A stretch of 62,246 bases of DNA from Muribaculaceae bacterium (GTDB taxonomy: Bacteria > Bacteroidota > Bacteroidia > Bacteroidales > G3-4614), in the NCBI GenBank assembly GCA_017546805.1, contig JAFYRT010000056.1, positions 1-62,246 on the forward strand, in the 5' to 3' direction. Of this stretch, positions 52,123 to 61,821 are shown piece after piece. A program made the translations under genes and the position numbers. Each line of letters opens with the position of its first letter. Within the stretch, counting starts at the first letter, position 1. The notes beneath the pieces are model-generated. The model did no database searches. It was given only the letters and a program-made list of their open reading frames with translations, and was not told where the DNA came from.

Positions 52123-52686
52123 TTATTCAGCCAATTTAGCCATTTCTTCTTCAAATGTTTTTTTGAATTTCTCGTAATCGTAGTCAATTTTCAATTTTGA
52201 GTCATTTGACAAGCTGCTGTTCAAAGCTGAAAGAACGTCAGCAGTAGCTAATTCAACGCATACATAGCATTTGTATTTAGCCTCTCCCATTTTTTGGTAT
52301 TTCTCGCAAATAATGTGAGAACCGCTAATTTTTTGGCTTACTACTGTGCGAGCCAACTCCTCAAAGCGTTGTACTGTTGCTGGAGTCTCTCCCTCTACAT
52401 AGTTTTTAGCGTAGTTGTCGCTAACTGCTTTAATAGTAGCGTTGATGCTTGCAGCCAACTCTGTACGAGCAGAAGTTGTTGCTTGTTTGCGAGCAACGTC
52501 CTCGTTTCCAGCAACTGCGTTAGCTGTTGCGCGGAATGTTGTTGCATCTGTTCTGTAACCGGGTCCTGAGCAAGGAACTTCATAAGTTGAATCAGAAGTA
52601 GTTGTTGCAGTTGGTTGAGTTGAGCTACAACTTGCAAATAATGCTACTGAAGCAATAACTGATAACATTAAAAATATTTTTTTCAT
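52123..52686 (-). CDS. LPP20-family lipoprotein
   Basis: This 187-residue lipoprotein has the lipobox LFASC at residues 16-20. The mature part shows the LPP20 features CSGPGYRTDATTFRATANA, then a helix DVARKQATTSARTELAASIN, with a strand pair ending KYKCYVCVELATADVLSAL. LPP20-type proteins are SHS2-like domains found near outer-membrane machineries. Within the locus it is flanked by the transglutaminase-like gene (56 bases upstream) and the LPP20-like 337-residue gene. Confidence 0.85.
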   Translation of the reverse strand: MKKIFLMLSVIASVALFASCSSTQPTATTTSDSTYEVPCSGPGYRTDATTFRATANAVAGNEDVARKQATTSARTELAASINATIKAVSDNYAKNYVEGETPATVQRFEELARTVVSQKISGSHIICEKYQKMGEAKYKCYVCVELATADVLSALNSSLSNDSKLKIDYDYEKFKKTFEEEMAKLAE

Positions 52687-52742
52687 AATCTCTTACCCTA
52701 AATTTTCGTGTCGGGCACAACCTTAAATAATAAAAGAAAAAA

Positions 52743-54233
52743 TTAATTTAGCATTATTACGTCTGCCGTAGAATTATCCATTCCAGGCATGGTTTTTCCT
52801 ATATTGGCATTTATATATGTTGGATCGCACACCAAATAACGAGAACCCTTTATTTGAATGTAGTCGCCCTTTATATCCTCCTCAGTGAACTCAACGGCTG
52901 TTGCAAGGTGTCCTGGATAATACAAAAGTACAACTTTTAATCCTAATAAGTCTTTTATTAGGCGAGAAAATAATATTGATCTGTCTTCGCAATCGCAATA
53001 TGGATAGTAGAGTGTCTCATCTGGGAAGAATACCCTTTCTTGTCCCCATGCTTGATTGTCTGTTTTATATTCAAATGCTGTTTGAACAAAATTCAAAAGT
53101 ATGTTTGCTGCCTCTTGTTGACTTTTCCCTGCTATACTTGCTTTAAGAGTTGGGTATAGTTTCTCTTTTGCTTCGTTGCTTAACGGAGTATTTGCATATG
53201 TTGCCCAAAGAGTTTTTGAATTACCGTTCATATATGCAGAAGGATACTCTGAATAGAATAATAATAGGTTTATGTTTGTTGTTGATGTTAACTCAGTTTG
53301 AGGATAACGTTTTGATTTTAGTACTCTCTGTTTTGTGGCTTTATATGCAAATTTGTTTATTGTAGTCATTGTCAAACGCATAGGACTCTCTTGAGGGAAC
53401 TCTCGGTTAAAGATGAACATGGAATTTACCTCATCTTTACTCAATAGATAATATTTTCTTCCTGAGATATTGTAGTATATCTGGTTACACATATCTTCAT
53501 GGGTATTTACCAAAAGATGAATCTTATTATCTGTCGTTCTTCCTAATCTTATCATAAAACCCATGTTGTTCATAAGATATGCAGAAAGCATAACCGACTC
53601 GTTTGATTGACCATATATCTTTTCAGATATCTCTATTATAAGTTTGTACAACGCCCAATCGCAAAGATTATAATCTTCTCTTATTTTAGCGCAATCAGCT
53701 ATTATGTTATCATAATCGCCTGATGATAATGTTTCCCAATAATCAGCCGCATCATTTTCCGATGCACCTGACATCTTTTTACATTTATTTATGTCAAATC
53801 TTATTTGGCACTCAATCCCATAAAATTCAATATTAATAGCCTTCTCTTGAGGTTTTGGGGTGTATTTAAATGGAACAACCGGTTTGGGTGCATCAAATTT
53901 CACTGTGGGTGTTATATTTTTTACCTTTATCTCTTTATCGAGCGGCTTAGCATATTCAAGAGTGTCGCGATATACAATAGGAGTAACAATTGGTTTTTCC
54001 TCTTTTGGCTTTTCAATTGGAGCTTGCGCCTCCTCTTTTTGCCAGGGTTTACGCATAAAATCGGCAAATTCAGCATTTATTTTTGTCTTATACGACTCAA
54101 AATCCTCAATTGCGTTTTTCTTGTAAGTATTGAAGTTACTACTTTGTTGCTTTAAGTACTCTTCATAACTTTGAGAAAATAGAAATGAAGAATTTAATAA
54201 ACTTATAGCTAAAATAATTACCAATCTTTTCAT
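52743..54233 (-). CDS. Exported transglutaminase-like cysteine-protease-fold protein
   Basis: This 496-residue protein has a signal peptide (1-20, ending LFSQS). A proline-rich linker lies at about 60-130. The C-terminal domain has the transglutaminase-like triad: Cys in YPYCDCEDRSILFSRL (near 416), His in YYPGHLATAVEF (near 447) and Asp in YLVCDPTYINA (near 475). It could cleave or crosslink an envelope protein or peptidoglycan peptide. It lies between two LPP20-type genes in the six-gene locus. Confidence 0.82.
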   Translation of the reverse strand: MKRLVIILAISLLNSSFLFSQSYEEYLKQQSSNFNTYKKNAIEDFESYKTKINAEFADFMRKPWQKEEAQAPIEKPKEEKPIVTPIVYRDTLEYAKPLDKEIKVKNITPTVKFDAPKPVVPFKYTPKPQEKAINIEFYGIECQIRFDINKCKKMSGASENDAADYWETLSSGDYDNIIADCAKIREDYNLCDWALYKLIIEISEKIYGQSNESVMLSAYLMNNMGFMIRLGRTTDNKIHLLVNTHEDMCNQIYYNISGRKYYLLSKDEVNSMFIFNREFPQESPMRLTMTTINKFAYKATKQRVLKSKRYPQTELTSTTNINLLLFYSEYPSAYMNGNSKTLWATYANTPLSNEAKEKLYPTLKASIAGKSQQEAANILLNFVQTAFEYKTDNQAWGQERVFFPDETLYYPYCDCEDRSILFSRLIKDLLGLKVVLLYYPGHLATAVEFTEEDIKGDYIQIKGSRYLVCDPTYINANIGKTMPGMDNSTADVIMLN

Positions 54234-54295
54234 ATTTATGTAAATTTATTAGATAGTGAGTTTTATTATTACCAAACTGCTCAATCTTCTTAATA

Positions 54296-56152
54296 TTAAA
54301 AATCACCTAAACCATACAATCCGAAATTAGGATCTTTTTCGGGTTGCCATGTTCTAACTTTAATAGATGGTTTTTGGGTATTGTTTAAGTCAACCATTAG
54401 GAATAGATATCCTTGGTCTCCATAGTTTGTGCTGTGATAATCTTGTTTTATCTCTATACCGTATAACTCACCGCCTGAAGCAGCTCTCATTACTCTGTTG
54501 TTACCAAAACAGATATTAACAAATTCATTGCTATTGAAACATCTTTTCAAATTGGTAATATATTGATTCTTTGTTAGTCTGTTATATATTACTATTTGAT
54601 TATTGCTGTAATTATCCAACTCTACATCTCCTGCTGCTCTTTTTGTTTTGTTTCCAATAATTATGACGGCATTATCGTCGAAAATGTCTGCAATGTAATC
54701 TATTCTTTCTAAGGCAAATGCAGTTTTGTAGTTTTCAAGGAAATTTATAACAAAGAGTCTTGATGTTTGCGGCCACTCCTCGTGCGACCATATATCATTA
54801 AGGGCTTCGTGTCCTAATCCGAAAGTGATTGATTCAATCTTTTTCTCTATATTGAATGTAAAATTGACGTCTTCTACAAATTTTCTGGTGTTATTGCTGA
54901 AAGAGAATTGCATTGGTAGGCTACGGCATATTATCCAATTGTCGGCTTGAAGATAGACTCTCTCTGTTGGTGTTAAGAGTTGTGCATTTCCATAGTTTAT
55001 CAATCTTGAAAACATATCCCATCCCTCTTCTGTAAAATGTGATTTTACCAAATCGTAATTTTTACTCTTTATGGCACTTGATATTGTTGCCACAATATCA
55101 TCATATGGCTTTTTAGCATCAATATTCAATTGATTTACTGTGGTGTATGCGTGAGATGTAGATGTGTATTGTGTTACTTTATTTACTGTTTTTGCTTGAA
55201 TGTTTGTTACATTTGTTGGTTGGTGTGATGCAACAGACGAAAGAGGTACTCTGTATCTCGACTCTCTGGCAAAGTACTCTTCTTCTCCTATAGCATTCAT
55301 CACAGTTTGCATTTCGTTGTCCACATGTACCTTCTCCCTAAAAATATATTCACACATAACATCTATGTATGATATAGGTATTTTAGGGTTGACTTCACAT
55401 GCACCTTTTCCGTTTGATGCTGAATTTATTGCGCTTGTACTCTGACCGTCAAAGTATTTGAAGTCAATACTACTTACGGGGACACCGTCGTAACGGAAAA
55501 TTAGTTCCAATAAGCCATCTGATATGTCATTTTCTGATAGAGATACCTGTAGGTTGGAGAATATGGTTCTTATCTGTTTCGGTATCCATGTAACCAACAT
55601 TACTTCTTCCTTGTCATATTCGAAAGTTATTTCTCCGGGTCGAGGTAAACTTTGTAATAGAATTAACGCCCAGTTATAGTTGCGTAATGCATTATCAATC
55701 TCTTTCCTTTTGACAGCTTCTAAAGCATCATTTACATACGATATGACTTTGTTCCTGCGCGATTCAAATACTTTGTCAATTTCTGAGCGATGAATATATC
55801 TGAATATGGTGTATTTACCTTCCTTTTCGTTGTAAAATTCTATTCTTTTTACATTATTCAATGTTGTAGCAGAATATGTTTTTATGACACTCTCGCAACT
55901 AACTACAGTTTCTGGTGTCTCTCCTGTTACAACATTTTTTGATAATTGAATGAAATCACTCTCTACAGATACTGAAATTTGAGATATTAGCTCATCGAGA
56001 GCCATGTTGTCAGCTCGTTTTTGTGATGAATGATGTCCCTCTCCCCAAATGTATGAGTGGTCACTTTTTATTTCATTTATACTTTGTGCGCTTAATGGAG
56101 TTTGTATGCCTAATAATAAAAGAATGTATGCAGCTCTAATTATATATTTCAT
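54296..56152 (-). CDS. Exported LPP20-like/NTF2-like protein
   Basis: This 618-residue protein has a signal peptide (1-22, ending LSAQS). Residues 30-130 are LPP20-like: YIWGEGHHSSQKRADNMALD, then a helix with DELISQISVSVES and the strand KYTIFRYIHRSEIDKVF. The C-terminal third (NQYITNLKRCFNSNEFVNIC, then YGDQGYLFLMVDL and KVRTWQPEKDP) looks like an NTF2-type cone fold. A charged helix lies between. It follows the OmpA-type gene by about 300 bases and precedes the transglutaminase-like gene by 62. Confidence 0.75.
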   Translation of the reverse strand: MKYIIRAAYILLLLGIQTPLSAQSINEIKSDHSYIWGEGHHSSQKRADNMALDELISQISVSVESDFIQLSKNVVTGETPETVVSCESVIKTYSATTLNNVKRIEFYNEKEGKYTIFRYIHRSEIDKVFESRRNKVISYVNDALEAVKRKEIDNALRNYNWALILLQSLPRPGEITFEYDKEEVMLVTWIPKQIRTIFSNLQVSLSENDISDGLLELIFRYDGVPVSSIDFKYFDGQSTSAINSASNGKGACEVNPKIPISYIDVMCEYIFREKVHVDNEMQTVMNAIGEEEYFARESRYRVPLSSVASHQPTNVTNIQAKTVNKVTQYTSTSHAYTTVNQLNIDAKKPYDDIVATISSAIKSKNYDLVKSHFTEEGWDMFSRLINYGNAQLLTPTERVYLQADNWIICRSLPMQFSFSNNTRKFVEDVNFTFNIEKKIESITFGLGHEALNDIWSHEEWPQTSRLFVINFLENYKTAFALERIDYIADIFDDNAVIIIGNKTKRAAGDVELDNYSNNQIVIYNRLTKNQYITNLKRCFNSNEFVNICFGNNRVMRAASGGELYGIEIKQDYHSTNYGDQGYLFLMVDLNNTQKPSIKVRTWQPEKDPNFGLYGLGDF

Positions 56153-56361
56153 ATTTATAATAATTTCTTTATCCGGTTAATATTTGTGCCTTATTTGCTG
56201 TGTCCAATAATTTTTTTAAGATTGTAACATATAGGTAGCTATAGTTACTCTATTTTATAAGATCAACTGCAAACTTAATATTTTTTTAGAAATATTTAAG
56301 CAAAAAAAAATAAATTTATGCCAATTTATTCTCTTTCTTGCATAGTATGTATATGTATGTT

Positions 56362-56396
56362 AAATCCCCAAAGCCATGGACTTTGAGGATTTTTTA
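56362..56396. terminator. Hairpin downstream of the OmpA-type gene
   Basis: AAATCC-CAAAG and CTTTG-GGATTT pair around CCATGGA with one C/A mismatch. The longer T-run is on the plus strand, so termination of the minus-strand gene may be partial. Confidence 0.5.
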
Positions 56397-56450
56397 TTGT
56401 AAACTATATGTATAACAGCTATTTATTTCTTATTATAAGATAGGTCTCTA

Positions 56451-57647
56451 TTATTTTGTTTCACAACTTTTAAATACAACTACCCTATTCCATGAATTAT
56501 TATTTGGATATGGTTGCATAGAACTTCCATTTGCAATAAGTTTAAGGCGCGATTCATCTATATTATATTCTTTTACGAGAATCTTTATGACCTTATTGGC
56601 TCGCTGCTCACTCAATTTCTTGTTATACTCATCTGTTCCTGTCTCTTTGTCTGCATAACCTGTTACTATTACATCGCATGTCGGATTTGCCTTCATCCAT
56701 TCTGCTATGTTGTAAATATTAATCATCTCTTCATCTGTTACAACACTGCTGTTTAGTGCGAATCTTACAGTAGAGGTTAACTGCGCGTCACAAGGAGACT
56801 GTTTTTCTGTTATAACTTTGGGCTTTTGGGCTAATTGCTTTTTAAGTTGTGTGTTCTCTACCTCTAAGAGTTCGTTCTTTTGGGCAAGAGTGTTATCTTG
56901 AGAGCGCATTGTGTTTATTTCGGCATTAAGAGCCTCTCTGACAAATGTCTCTCGTACAGGATTGTAAGAAGCAAATTTTTTACCTCCGAAGTTAAAAGAT
57001 ATTCCTCCTAATAGTGCTAATGTTGCTTCGGCACGTTTTGACTTTATAACCCCATTATAGTTGTCAGATAATATATTCACTTTGCCCTCAACAAACATAT
57101 CGGCATATCTGCATAAACGAACATTGAATCTCATACCTGTAGATATTCCAAAAGACAATGTTTTTCCAAATGGATTCTTAAAGGCATAGTTACTTGCAAA
57201 ACCCACATAAGGAATTACAGATATTATTCTGTATGGGTCATATCCTCCTATGGTATTTGTCATATTCCACATAAAGTCTGCAGCAAGCGATACGTTTTTG
57301 TAATGTAGAATATCGACCTCTTCAGGATATCTTAGTCTTAGAGCCCCTCCTGTTGCCGACAATCTTAATCCCCAATAGGGGTTAAACCATTTACCGAAGT
57401 CTACTGTCATCGAAAGAGAAAAGAGCGATTTGCCTTTGTGCTCGGCAAAGAGAGTCTGTACTCCTGCTCCCATTGACATAAACCAATTATCACGAGGTAA
57501 AGGTGAATAGTAGTATGTTTTGCCTTCGGGAACAAAATCAACAACTACTATCTCCTCCTCAATTTCAGGAGCTTGAGCATATACTTTACTACTAAGTAAA
57601 GAGAGAAATACTCCTGCAAAAATTAAAGTTAAGTGTTTTAGTTTCAT
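56451..57647 (-). CDS. OmpA-family outer-membrane protein
   Basis: This 398-residue protein has a signal peptide (ending VYAQAP), an eight-strand-like N-terminal barrel (about 50-220), a coiled-coil linker (ALNAEINTMRSQDNTLAQKN then ELLEVENTQLKKQLAQ) and a C-terminal OmpA peptidoglycan-binding domain. In that domain VTGYADKETGTDEYNKKLSE and QRANKV keep the Asp and Arg that hold diaminopimelate. The frame extends upstream to a TTG at 57674, but the ATG at 57647 (MKLKHLTLIF) gives a normal signal peptide. It heads the six-gene locus and would anchor it to the cell wall. It is divergent from trmD. Confidence 0.92.
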   Translation of the reverse strand: MKLKHLTLIFAGVFLSLLSSKVYAQAPEIEEEIVVVDFVPEGKTYYYSPLPRDNWFMSMGAGVQTLFAEHKGKSLFSLSMTVDFGKWFNPYWGLRLSATGGALRLRYPEEVDILHYKNVSLAADFMWNMTNTIGGYDPYRIISVIPYVGFASNYAFKNPFGKTLSFGISTGMRFNVRLCRYADMFVEGKVNILSDNYNGVIKSKRAEATLALLGGISFNFGGKKFASYNPVRETFVREALNAEINTMRSQDNTLAQKNELLEVENTQLKKQLAQKPKVITEKQSPCDAQLTSTVRFALNSSVVTDEEMINIYNIAEWMKANPTCDVIVTGYADKETGTDEYNKKLSEQRANKVIKILVKEYNIDESRLKLIANGSSMQPYPNNNSWNRVVVFKSCETK

Positions 57648-57763
57648 CTTTTTACCTTTTTTAGGGTTTGACAATTCTAAAACACATCTCTTTTGTCTTT
57701 TGTTTGTCTGTTTTTTGATAATTTATACCAATAATGTTACGTCGTAAAATTTATTTTACATTT

Positions 57764-57797
57764 TTTGTATTAAAGTCAATGTAATATCGTATTTTTG
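57764..57797 (+). promoter_or_regulatory. trmD promoter
   Basis: TTTG (57764-57767), a 22-base spacer and TATTTTTG (57790-57797) match the Bacteroidetes consensus, 32 bases before the trmD start. Confidence 0.6.
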
Positions 57798-57829
57798 CAC
57801 TATATAACCAGAGAGAAAATATTAAAGAG

Positions 57830-58513
57830 ATGATGCATATTGATATAATAACTGTTCTTCCCGAATTGCTTGACAGTCCGTTAAATCACTCTATTCTTAA
57901 AAGAGCTAAAGAGAAGGGATTAGTAGAGATAAATGTACATGATTTGAGAGACTATTCACTTGATCAAAGACATCGTAGAGTTGATGATTATCCATATGGC
58001 GGTGCGGCAGGGATGGTTATGCAGATAGAACCTATTGATAGAGCTATATCGGCACTTAAAGAGAAACGCAATTATGATGAGGTTATATATACATCTCCCG
58101 ATGGAGAGATGTTTAATCAGCCTATGGCAAACTCTTTGTCAATGGCTCAGAACCTTATTATTTTATGCGGACATTATAAGGGTATAGATTATAGAATCAG
58201 AGAACATTTGATTACTAAGGAGATTTCGATAGGCGATTACGTTTTGACTGGTGGTGAGCTTGCCGCTGCAGTTATATGTGATTCTGTGGTTCGCCTTATC
58301 CCTGGAGCTATTGGTGATGAACAATCAGCCCTATCCGACTCTTTTCAGGATAATCTTTTAGCACCTCCCGTATATACACGTCCTGCAGAATATAAGGGAT
58401 GGAGAGTTCCTGACATTCTCCTATCTGGTCATCAAAGAAAAATTGAGGAGTGGCAACACGAACAGTCTGTTGAGCGAACAAAAAGATTAAGACCCGATTT
58501 GTATAAAGATTGA
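57830..58513 (+). CDS. trmD: tRNA (guanine37-N1)-methyltransferase TrmD
   Basis: TrmD methylates G37 next to the anticodon and prevents frameshifting. The 227-residue SPOUT enzyme shows [29 protein letters not shown], the knot sequence [14 protein letters not shown] and [21 protein letters not shown] second ATG directly follows the first (MMHID), so the start may be 57833. It is not in the usual rpsP-rimM-trmD-rplS operon but stands alone with its own promoter and terminator, as in other Bacteroidetes. Confidence 0.97.
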   Translation: MMHIDIITVLPELLDSPLNHSILKRAKEKGLVEINVHDLRDYSLDQRHRRVDDYPYGGAAGMVMQIEPIDRAISALKEKRNYDEVIYTSPDGEMFNQPMANSLSMAQNLIILCGHYKGIDYRIREHLITKEISIGDYVLTGGELAAAVICDSVVRLIPGAIGDEQSALSDSFQDNLLAPPVYTRPAEYKGWRVPDILLSGHQRKIEEWQHEQSVERTKRLRPDLYKD

Positions 58514-58523
58514 ATATGCCAAT

Positions 58524-58559
58524 AAAAAATATCCTTGAGACACCTCAAGGATATTTTTT
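58524..58559. terminator. Bidirectional terminator after trmD
   Basis: AAAAAATATCCTTGAG pairs perfectly with CTCAAGGATATTTTTT around loop ACAC, between convergent trmD and the META lipoprotein gene. Confidence 0.93.
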
Positions 58560-58580
58560 ATTTTATGGTTATTAAAAACT

Positions 58581-59030
58581 CTATTTTTCGTGATGGAATT
58601 TTAATCCTTCGCTTCTCACATATTTGATTTCTATTCCATTTTCAGAGTTTTTCAACACGAGTTCTTCTCCGTTTGAAGATATTTCTGCTTCAAGTTCTAG
58701 AGACAAAGCATTTAAATAGTTTTGCTCTATTTCTGCTTCATCATCTCCGCAGAAAACTTTTGTTGATCCTATGTTCTCAATTTTTATTTTTGATTCATTT
58801 ACAGAATATTTACCCATAAATAAATTACACCCTGTATTACCAGCAACCATAATTGTGTCGCGGAAAGTCAAGATGATGTTTTCATCTGCATCAATTGAGA
58901 ATCCGCTATTGTCAGTATACTCTGTTAATTTCCACTCTGTTGCCGATATATCCTCTTTTGTTACTTGTTTTGACGAACAACCTGTTACTATAAATGTCAA
59001 TGCAAGAATTACATATACAAAATTCTTCAT
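58581..59030 (-). CDS. META-domain (HslJ-like) lipoprotein
   Basis: This 149-residue lipoprotein has the lipobox IVTGC at residues 14-18. The META domain follows: ATEWKLTEYTDNSG, then MVAGNTGCNLFMGKYSV with the conserved GxxGCN, and IENIGSTKVFCGDDEAEIEQ. HslJ-type proteins are linked to heat-shock and novobiocin resistance in E. coli, mechanism unknown. One base separates it from the YqaE stop upstream. Confidence 0.88.
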   Translation of the reverse strand: MKNFVYVILALTFIVTGCSSKQVTKEDISATEWKLTEYTDNSGFSIDADENIILTFRDTIMVAGNTGCNLFMGKYSVNESKIKIENIGSTKVFCGDDEAEIEQNYLNALSLELEAEISSNGEELVLKNSENGIEIKYVRSEGLKFHHEK

Positions 59031-59031
59031 A

Positions 59032-59187
59032 CTAATCCTCCTTATTTAAAATTATTAATGCCGATATAACTCCAGGTATCCACCCACAACCTGTTAAAAT
59101 AAATACTATTAAAAATGATCCACATCCTTTATCTGCTACAGCCAAAGGTGGAAATATTATTGCTAATAAAACTCTTAATAACGACAT
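59032..59187 (-). CDS. YqaE/Pmp3-family small membrane protein
   Basis: This 51-residue protein has two membrane helices. LLRVLLAIIFPPLAVADKG and WIPGVISALIILNK are the Pmp3/YqaE signature. The frame is open upstream to 59292, but the extra 35 residues are not family-like, so the ATG at 59187 was chosen. Pmp3-type proteins influence membrane potential under stress in yeast and plants. It is immediately before the META lipoprotein gene, suggesting a small envelope-stress operon. Confidence 0.88.
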   Translation of the reverse strand: MSLLRVLLAIIFPPLAVADKGCGSFLIVFILTGCGWIPGVISALIILNKED

Positions 59188-59299
59188 ATGTCCTTTATTC
59201 TTTTGACCAAACATAGTACAAATATAGCAAAAATGGAATAAATCACAAATTTTACACTCAATATAAGAGTAATGGGTTGCATTATTTTGCAAATAGTTT

Positions 59300-59307
59300 T
59301 AAATTTG
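59300..59307 (+). promoter_or_regulatory. -7 box of the aminotransferase gene
   Basis: TAAATTTG matches TAnnTTTG, 29 bases before the ATG at 59337. Confidence 0.5.
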
Positions 59308-59336
59308 CAGAATATTTATCAAAAGATTACAATTAG

Positions 59337-60536
59337 ATGCCACAAATCTCAAATAGAGGGGAAATTATGCCACAGTCCCCTATTCGCAAACTTGTTCCTC
59401 TTGCTAATGAGGCTAAAAAAAGAGGAGTTAAAGTATATCATTTGAATATTGGTCAGCCTGATATTCATACTCCGGAAGAGGGTATTAAGGCTGTACGTAA
59501 TATAGAACGTAAAATATTGGAGTATAGTCCAAGTGAAGGATATTTGTCGTTGAGAGAAAAACTTGTAGAATATTACTCTCGTTTTAATATTGAAGTCTCA
59601 ACTGACGATATAATTGTTACAACAGGTGGTTCAGAAGCTGTGCTATTCTCTTTTATGGCTTGTTTGGATCCGGGAGATGAAATTATTGTTCCCGAGCCTG
59701 CATATGCAAACTATATGGCTTTTGCTATATCTGCAGGAGCTGTAATTCGTACTATTCCCTCATCTATCGAGGATGGTTTTGCTTTGCCTTCATTCGACAA
59801 ATTTGAATCTTTGATTAATGAGAGAACAAAAGGTATTTTGATATGTAATCCAAATAACCCCACAGGTTACATATATACACCCAAAGAGATGAACCGTTTA
59901 AGGGATATTGTGAAAAAATACAACCTTTTCTTGTTCTCTGATGAGGTATATAGAGAGTTTACATATACATATGCTCCTTACGTTTCGGCGCTTCACCTTG
60001 AAGGAATTGATGATAATGTAGTATTGATTGACTCTGTGTCAAAACGATACAGTGAGTGCGGTATTCGTATAGGTGCGCTTGTTACAAAAAACCGAGAGTT
60101 GAGAAATAATGTAATGAAGTTCTGTCAAGCTCGTCTATCTCCTCCACTTTTAGGACAAATAGTTGCAGAGGCTTCAATTGATGCATCGCAAGAGTACCTG
60201 GATAAGACATATAATGAGTATATTGAGCGTAGAAACTTCTTGATTGATGCAATAAATCGCATACCCGGATGTTATACTCCTATGCCAATGGGTGCATTTT
60301 ATACGATGGCAAAACTTCCTGTCGATGATGCCGATAAATTCTGTGCCTGGTGTTTGAGCGATTTTGAATACGAAGGGCAAACTGTCTATATGGCTCCAGG
60401 TTCGGGATTCTATACATCTCCAGGTTTGGGTAAAGACCAAGTTCGTATTGCATATGCGTTAAACAAAGAGGAGTTGGCAAAAGCAGTTGAGGTATTGGCA
60501 AAAGCATTAGAAGCATACCCGGGAAGAACTCTATGA
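59337..60536 (+). CDS. PLP-dependent class I/II aminotransferase
   Basis: This 399-residue fold-type I enzyme has NIGQPDIHTPEE near the N terminus, TTGGSEAVLFSF in the phosphate-binding region, NPNNPTGYIYTP, LFSDEVYREF, and the Schiff-base lysine in IDSVSKRYSECGIRIGALV with its arginine partner. It resembles aspartate or aromatic aminotransferases; the amino acid is not certain. A second ATG ten codons in (MPQSPIRK) is a possible start. Its last four bases overlap the permease start (ATGA). Confidence 0.92.
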   Translation: MPQISNRGEIMPQSPIRKLVPLANEAKKRGVKVYHLNIGQPDIHTPEEGIKAVRNIERKILEYSPSEGYLSLREKLVEYYSRFNIEVSTDDIIVTTGGSEAVLFSFMACLDPGDEIIVPEPAYANYMAFAISAGAVIRTIPSSIEDGFALPSFDKFESLINERTKGILICNPNNPTGYIYTPKEMNRLRDIVKKYNLFLFSDEVYREFTYTYAPYVSALHLEGIDDNVVLIDSVSKRYSECGIRIGALVTKNRELRNNVMKFCQARLSPPLLGQIVAEASIDASQEYLDKTYNEYIERRNFLIDAINRIPGCYTPMPMGAFYTMAKLPVDDADKFCAWCLSDFEYEGQTVYMAPGSGFYTSPGLGKDQVRIAYALNKEELAKAVEVLAKALEAYPGRTL

Positions 60537-61774
60537 TACTCGAAAAGTACATAGCCAAGAAAATAAATTCCGAAGGAAATCAGAAAAAAAAATCTCCTGC
60601 AGTAAAGATAGCTACAATTGGGGTTGCCCTTGGTGTGGCAACCATGATTTTGGCTTTAGCTATAGTTGTAGGGTTCAAAAACCGTGTAGCTGAAAAAGCT
60701 ATTGGTTTTGCATCTCATGTGCGAATAACAGGGATAACCGACCAATTATATACTAACTCACTACCGATTGCTGTTGATGACTCAATATGCAATATGTTAC
60801 AGATATCTCCAAAGGTAGAATCTATAGCAAAGAGTGCAGAACAATCTGCTGTCCTTAAAACAGATACTGAATTTTCTGGCGTAATACTAAAAGGCATAGA
60901 GTGTTATTATGACAGTTCTTTCTTCTCTAACTCATTGGTAAGCGGGCATTTCCCGGCTCTATCTGATTCTACAACATCTAATGATATTCTTTTGTCTGAG
61001 AGCATAGCCTCTAAGCTTCAACTAAATGTTGGAGAAAATATCTTATGCTACTTTATTAATAAAGAGAAGGTAAAGGTTCGAAAGTTCAATATCTCGGGAA
61101 TATATAACACAAATTTTGTTGAGTACGACTCGTTTTATGCTTTGTGCGATTTGAAAGTATTGCAAAGTGTAAACAATTGGGAAACTGACCAATATACATC
61201 TTTAGAGGTAAAATTAAAAAAGTTTGACGACACAAAACTCTTTGCTAAAGAGTTGAGATACTCAATTATTGGGGATACAGATAAGTATGGTAACTCATAC
61301 TTTGTTGAGTCTGCGTTGGATTTAAATCCACAGCTATTCAATTGGCTGAATCTGTTGGATATGAATGTGTGGATTATAATTGTACTTATGTCTCTTGTTG
61401 CAGGGTTTACAATTATATCTGGTGTGCTTATAATTATTCTTGAGAAAACCTCTACAATAGGAACGCTGAAAGCTCTAGGGGCAACAGACAAATTTATTCG
61501 TAGAACATTTATCCATTTAGCATCATATCTAATACTTAAAGGTTTGCTATACGGAAACTTAATAGGACTATCTTTGTGTACTATTCAACACTTTTTTGGT
61601 ATATTAAAACTTGATGCTTCAACATATTACATATCAGAGGTACCTATTGAACTTAATTGGTGGCTGTTGCTATTACTCAATTTAGGAGCATTAATAGTAT
61701 TGTTATTAATGGTTACAATCCCTACTCATATTATATCAAAAATTAAACCTGCAGAGACAATACGATACGAGTAA
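60533..61774 (+). CDS. FtsX/LolE-type ABC transporter permease
   Basis: This 413-residue permease has a first membrane segment near 25-47 (IATIGVALGVATMILALAI), a periplasmic domain of about 220 residues, and three closely spaced membrane segments at 270-400 with GTLKALGATDKFIRRTF in the FtsX loop. This topology and length match LolC/LolE, which release lipoproteins to LolA, or MacB-like permeases. No ATPase gene is adjacent, so the partner is elsewhere. It is translationally coupled to the aminotransferase by an ATGA overlap. Confidence 0.88.
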   Translation: MILEKYIAKKINSEGNQKKKSPAVKIATIGVALGVATMILALAIVVGFKNRVAEKAIGFASHVRITGITDQLYTNSLPIAVDDSICNMLQISPKVESIAKSAEQSAVLKTDTEFSGVILKGIECYYDSSFFSNSLVSGHFPALSDSTTSNDILLSESIASKLQLNVGENILCYFINKEKVKVRKFNISGIYNTNFVEYDSFYALCDLKVLQSVNNWETDQYTSLEVKLKKFDDTKLFAKELRYSIIGDTDKYGNSYFVESALDLNPQLFNWLNLLDMNVWIIIVLMSLVAGFTIISGVLIIILEKTSTIGTLKALGATDKFIRRTFIHLASYLILKGLLYGNLIGLSLCTIQHFFGILKLDASTYYISEVPIELNWWLLLLLNLGALIVLLLMVTIPTHIISKIKPAETIRYE

Positions 61775-61821
61775 TTTATATAAATTGTCTCTTTATTGAT
61801 ATTTAGAATGTTGAATTTATT

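Noticed and set aside
56362-56396. Plus-strand small RNA ending at the hairpin after the OmpA-type gene
   Set aside because: The T-run is on the plus strand, but no promoter or further structure was seen upstream on that strand.
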